Assembly: GCA_040954595.2 (NCBI GenBank)
Contig: CM082594.2
Coordinates: 4,650,001-4,714,000, forward strand
DNA length: 64,000 nt
From: Balanoglossus misakiensis
Lineage: Eukaryota; Hemichordata
Reading direction: 5' to 3'
Translations under genes and position numbers: made by a program
In this document: piece after piece, positions 63,561-64,000 of the stretch
How the letters are laid out: each line of letters opens with the position of its first letter
How positions within the stretch are numbered: the stretch's first letter is position 1
The notes under the pieces: generated by a model
What the model was told of the DNA's origin: nothing
Database searches by the model: none
Seen by the model: the letters and a program-made list of their open reading frames with translations, nothing else

Positions 63561-64000
63561 ATGTCATTAAAGAGTATAATAATTATCCGATTTATGCTAG
63601 GACACAAAAGCAATATATTTTAGCCATATTTTAGCCTCACAAAATTTCCAAATATCAGTTATCATTGTTTTAAAATTTCACAAATAATGTCATTGTGTGA
63701 AAAAAGGGACTGTAATGCACTTTGTTTGTAGACGACTGGAAATAAAAGATAAAATATTCAAGCAATCCCAAATGTGAGTGACATATAAAGTAGGAAATAC
63801 TGCCGGTAATTCCAGTGACTGAAGTATTTACTAAATTGACTTTAATAGCCTAAAAATTTAAGAAATCCTTATAATAACAATTTGAAGATGTAAAATTCTT
63901 GTGGGAAGCCATATTCTATGTTGTGTTTATTTGTTCCCAGCATGCCATGCTTCTTAGCTGATACGAAGTAGTTAGTCTTAACACTTCATCATTAATGACA
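63561..64000. other. Intronic DNA to the window end
   Basis: AT-rich; no exon, repeat family or motif cluster was recognised. Confidence 0.5.

Noticed and set aside
63296-63634. Plus-strand ORF of 112 codons near the window end
   Set aside because: Overlaps a decayed interspersed repeat.
1-64000. CRISPR arrays, bacterial operons or phage genes
   Set aside because: No regularly spaced repeats, no ribosome-binding-site gene strings and no long ORFs; the DNA looks like an animal nuclear genome.

Overview
The window looks like noncoding DNA from an animal nuclear genome. It is AT-rich and carries many microsatellites, poly-C/poly-G runs, decayed interspersed repeats and palindromes such as TACATGTA and TACCGGTA. 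It has no operons, no closely packed ORFs and no long ORF with a recognisable domain. The repeat and motif style suggests a marine bilaterian invertebrate, possibly a lophotrochozoan such as a mollusc or brachiopod. That placement is an inference from appearance, not a database result.

Only one coding segment can be supported firmly: a 77-nt internal exon on the + strand at 59719-59795. It has a textbook acceptor and donor. Its reading frame matches the conserved N-terminal (recoverin-homology) region of type I diacylglycerol kinases, the DGK alpha/beta/gamma group. No second exon of this gene was found, so positions 1-59718 are its 5' flank and/or one or more very long introns, and 59796-64000 is the start of the next intron.

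The rest alternates between plain AT-rich DNA and more complex, CpG-containing blocks rich in transcription-factor-like motifs. The main blocks lie near 2.7-2.9, 3.3-3.6, 7.0-7.25, 9.2-9.6, 17.2-17.45, 21.4-21.7, 25.0-25.4, 26.15-27.5, 29.4-29.7, 30.05-30.6, 34.4-34.9, 35.9-36.2, 43.25-43.9, 45.6-46.2, 54.5-55.4 and 55.6-56.9 kb. They are candidate enhancers, promoters or untranslated first exons. Standout sites include a PBX-MEIS decamer (3296), two opposed perfect POU octamers (25096 and 25145), a nuclear-receptor half-site cluster (43364-43458), CTCF-like motifs (46140, 49119, 49210) and RFX X-box-like motifs (17272, 21299, 52212, 52422, 62517). The most CpG-rich block (about 35.88-36.19 kb) and the block at 55.6-56.9 kb are the best guesses for a promoter or 5' exon.

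Repeats include several microsatellites, two old tandem duplications (12973-13112 and 16189-16368), a decayed minisatellite (15102-15236), CGCGA-palindrome and TTAAAGGGACA-type elements, and a decayed tRNA-tail-like copy near 63.4-63.6 kb.

Taken together, this may be a regulatory landscape around a DGK gene. In vertebrates the DGKB and DGKG genes sit beside the ETS genes ETV1 and ETV5, so some of these candidate elements could serve a neighbouring gene outside the window. That idea is a hypothesis. No CRISPR array, rRNA, tRNA gene or intact mobile element was seen.
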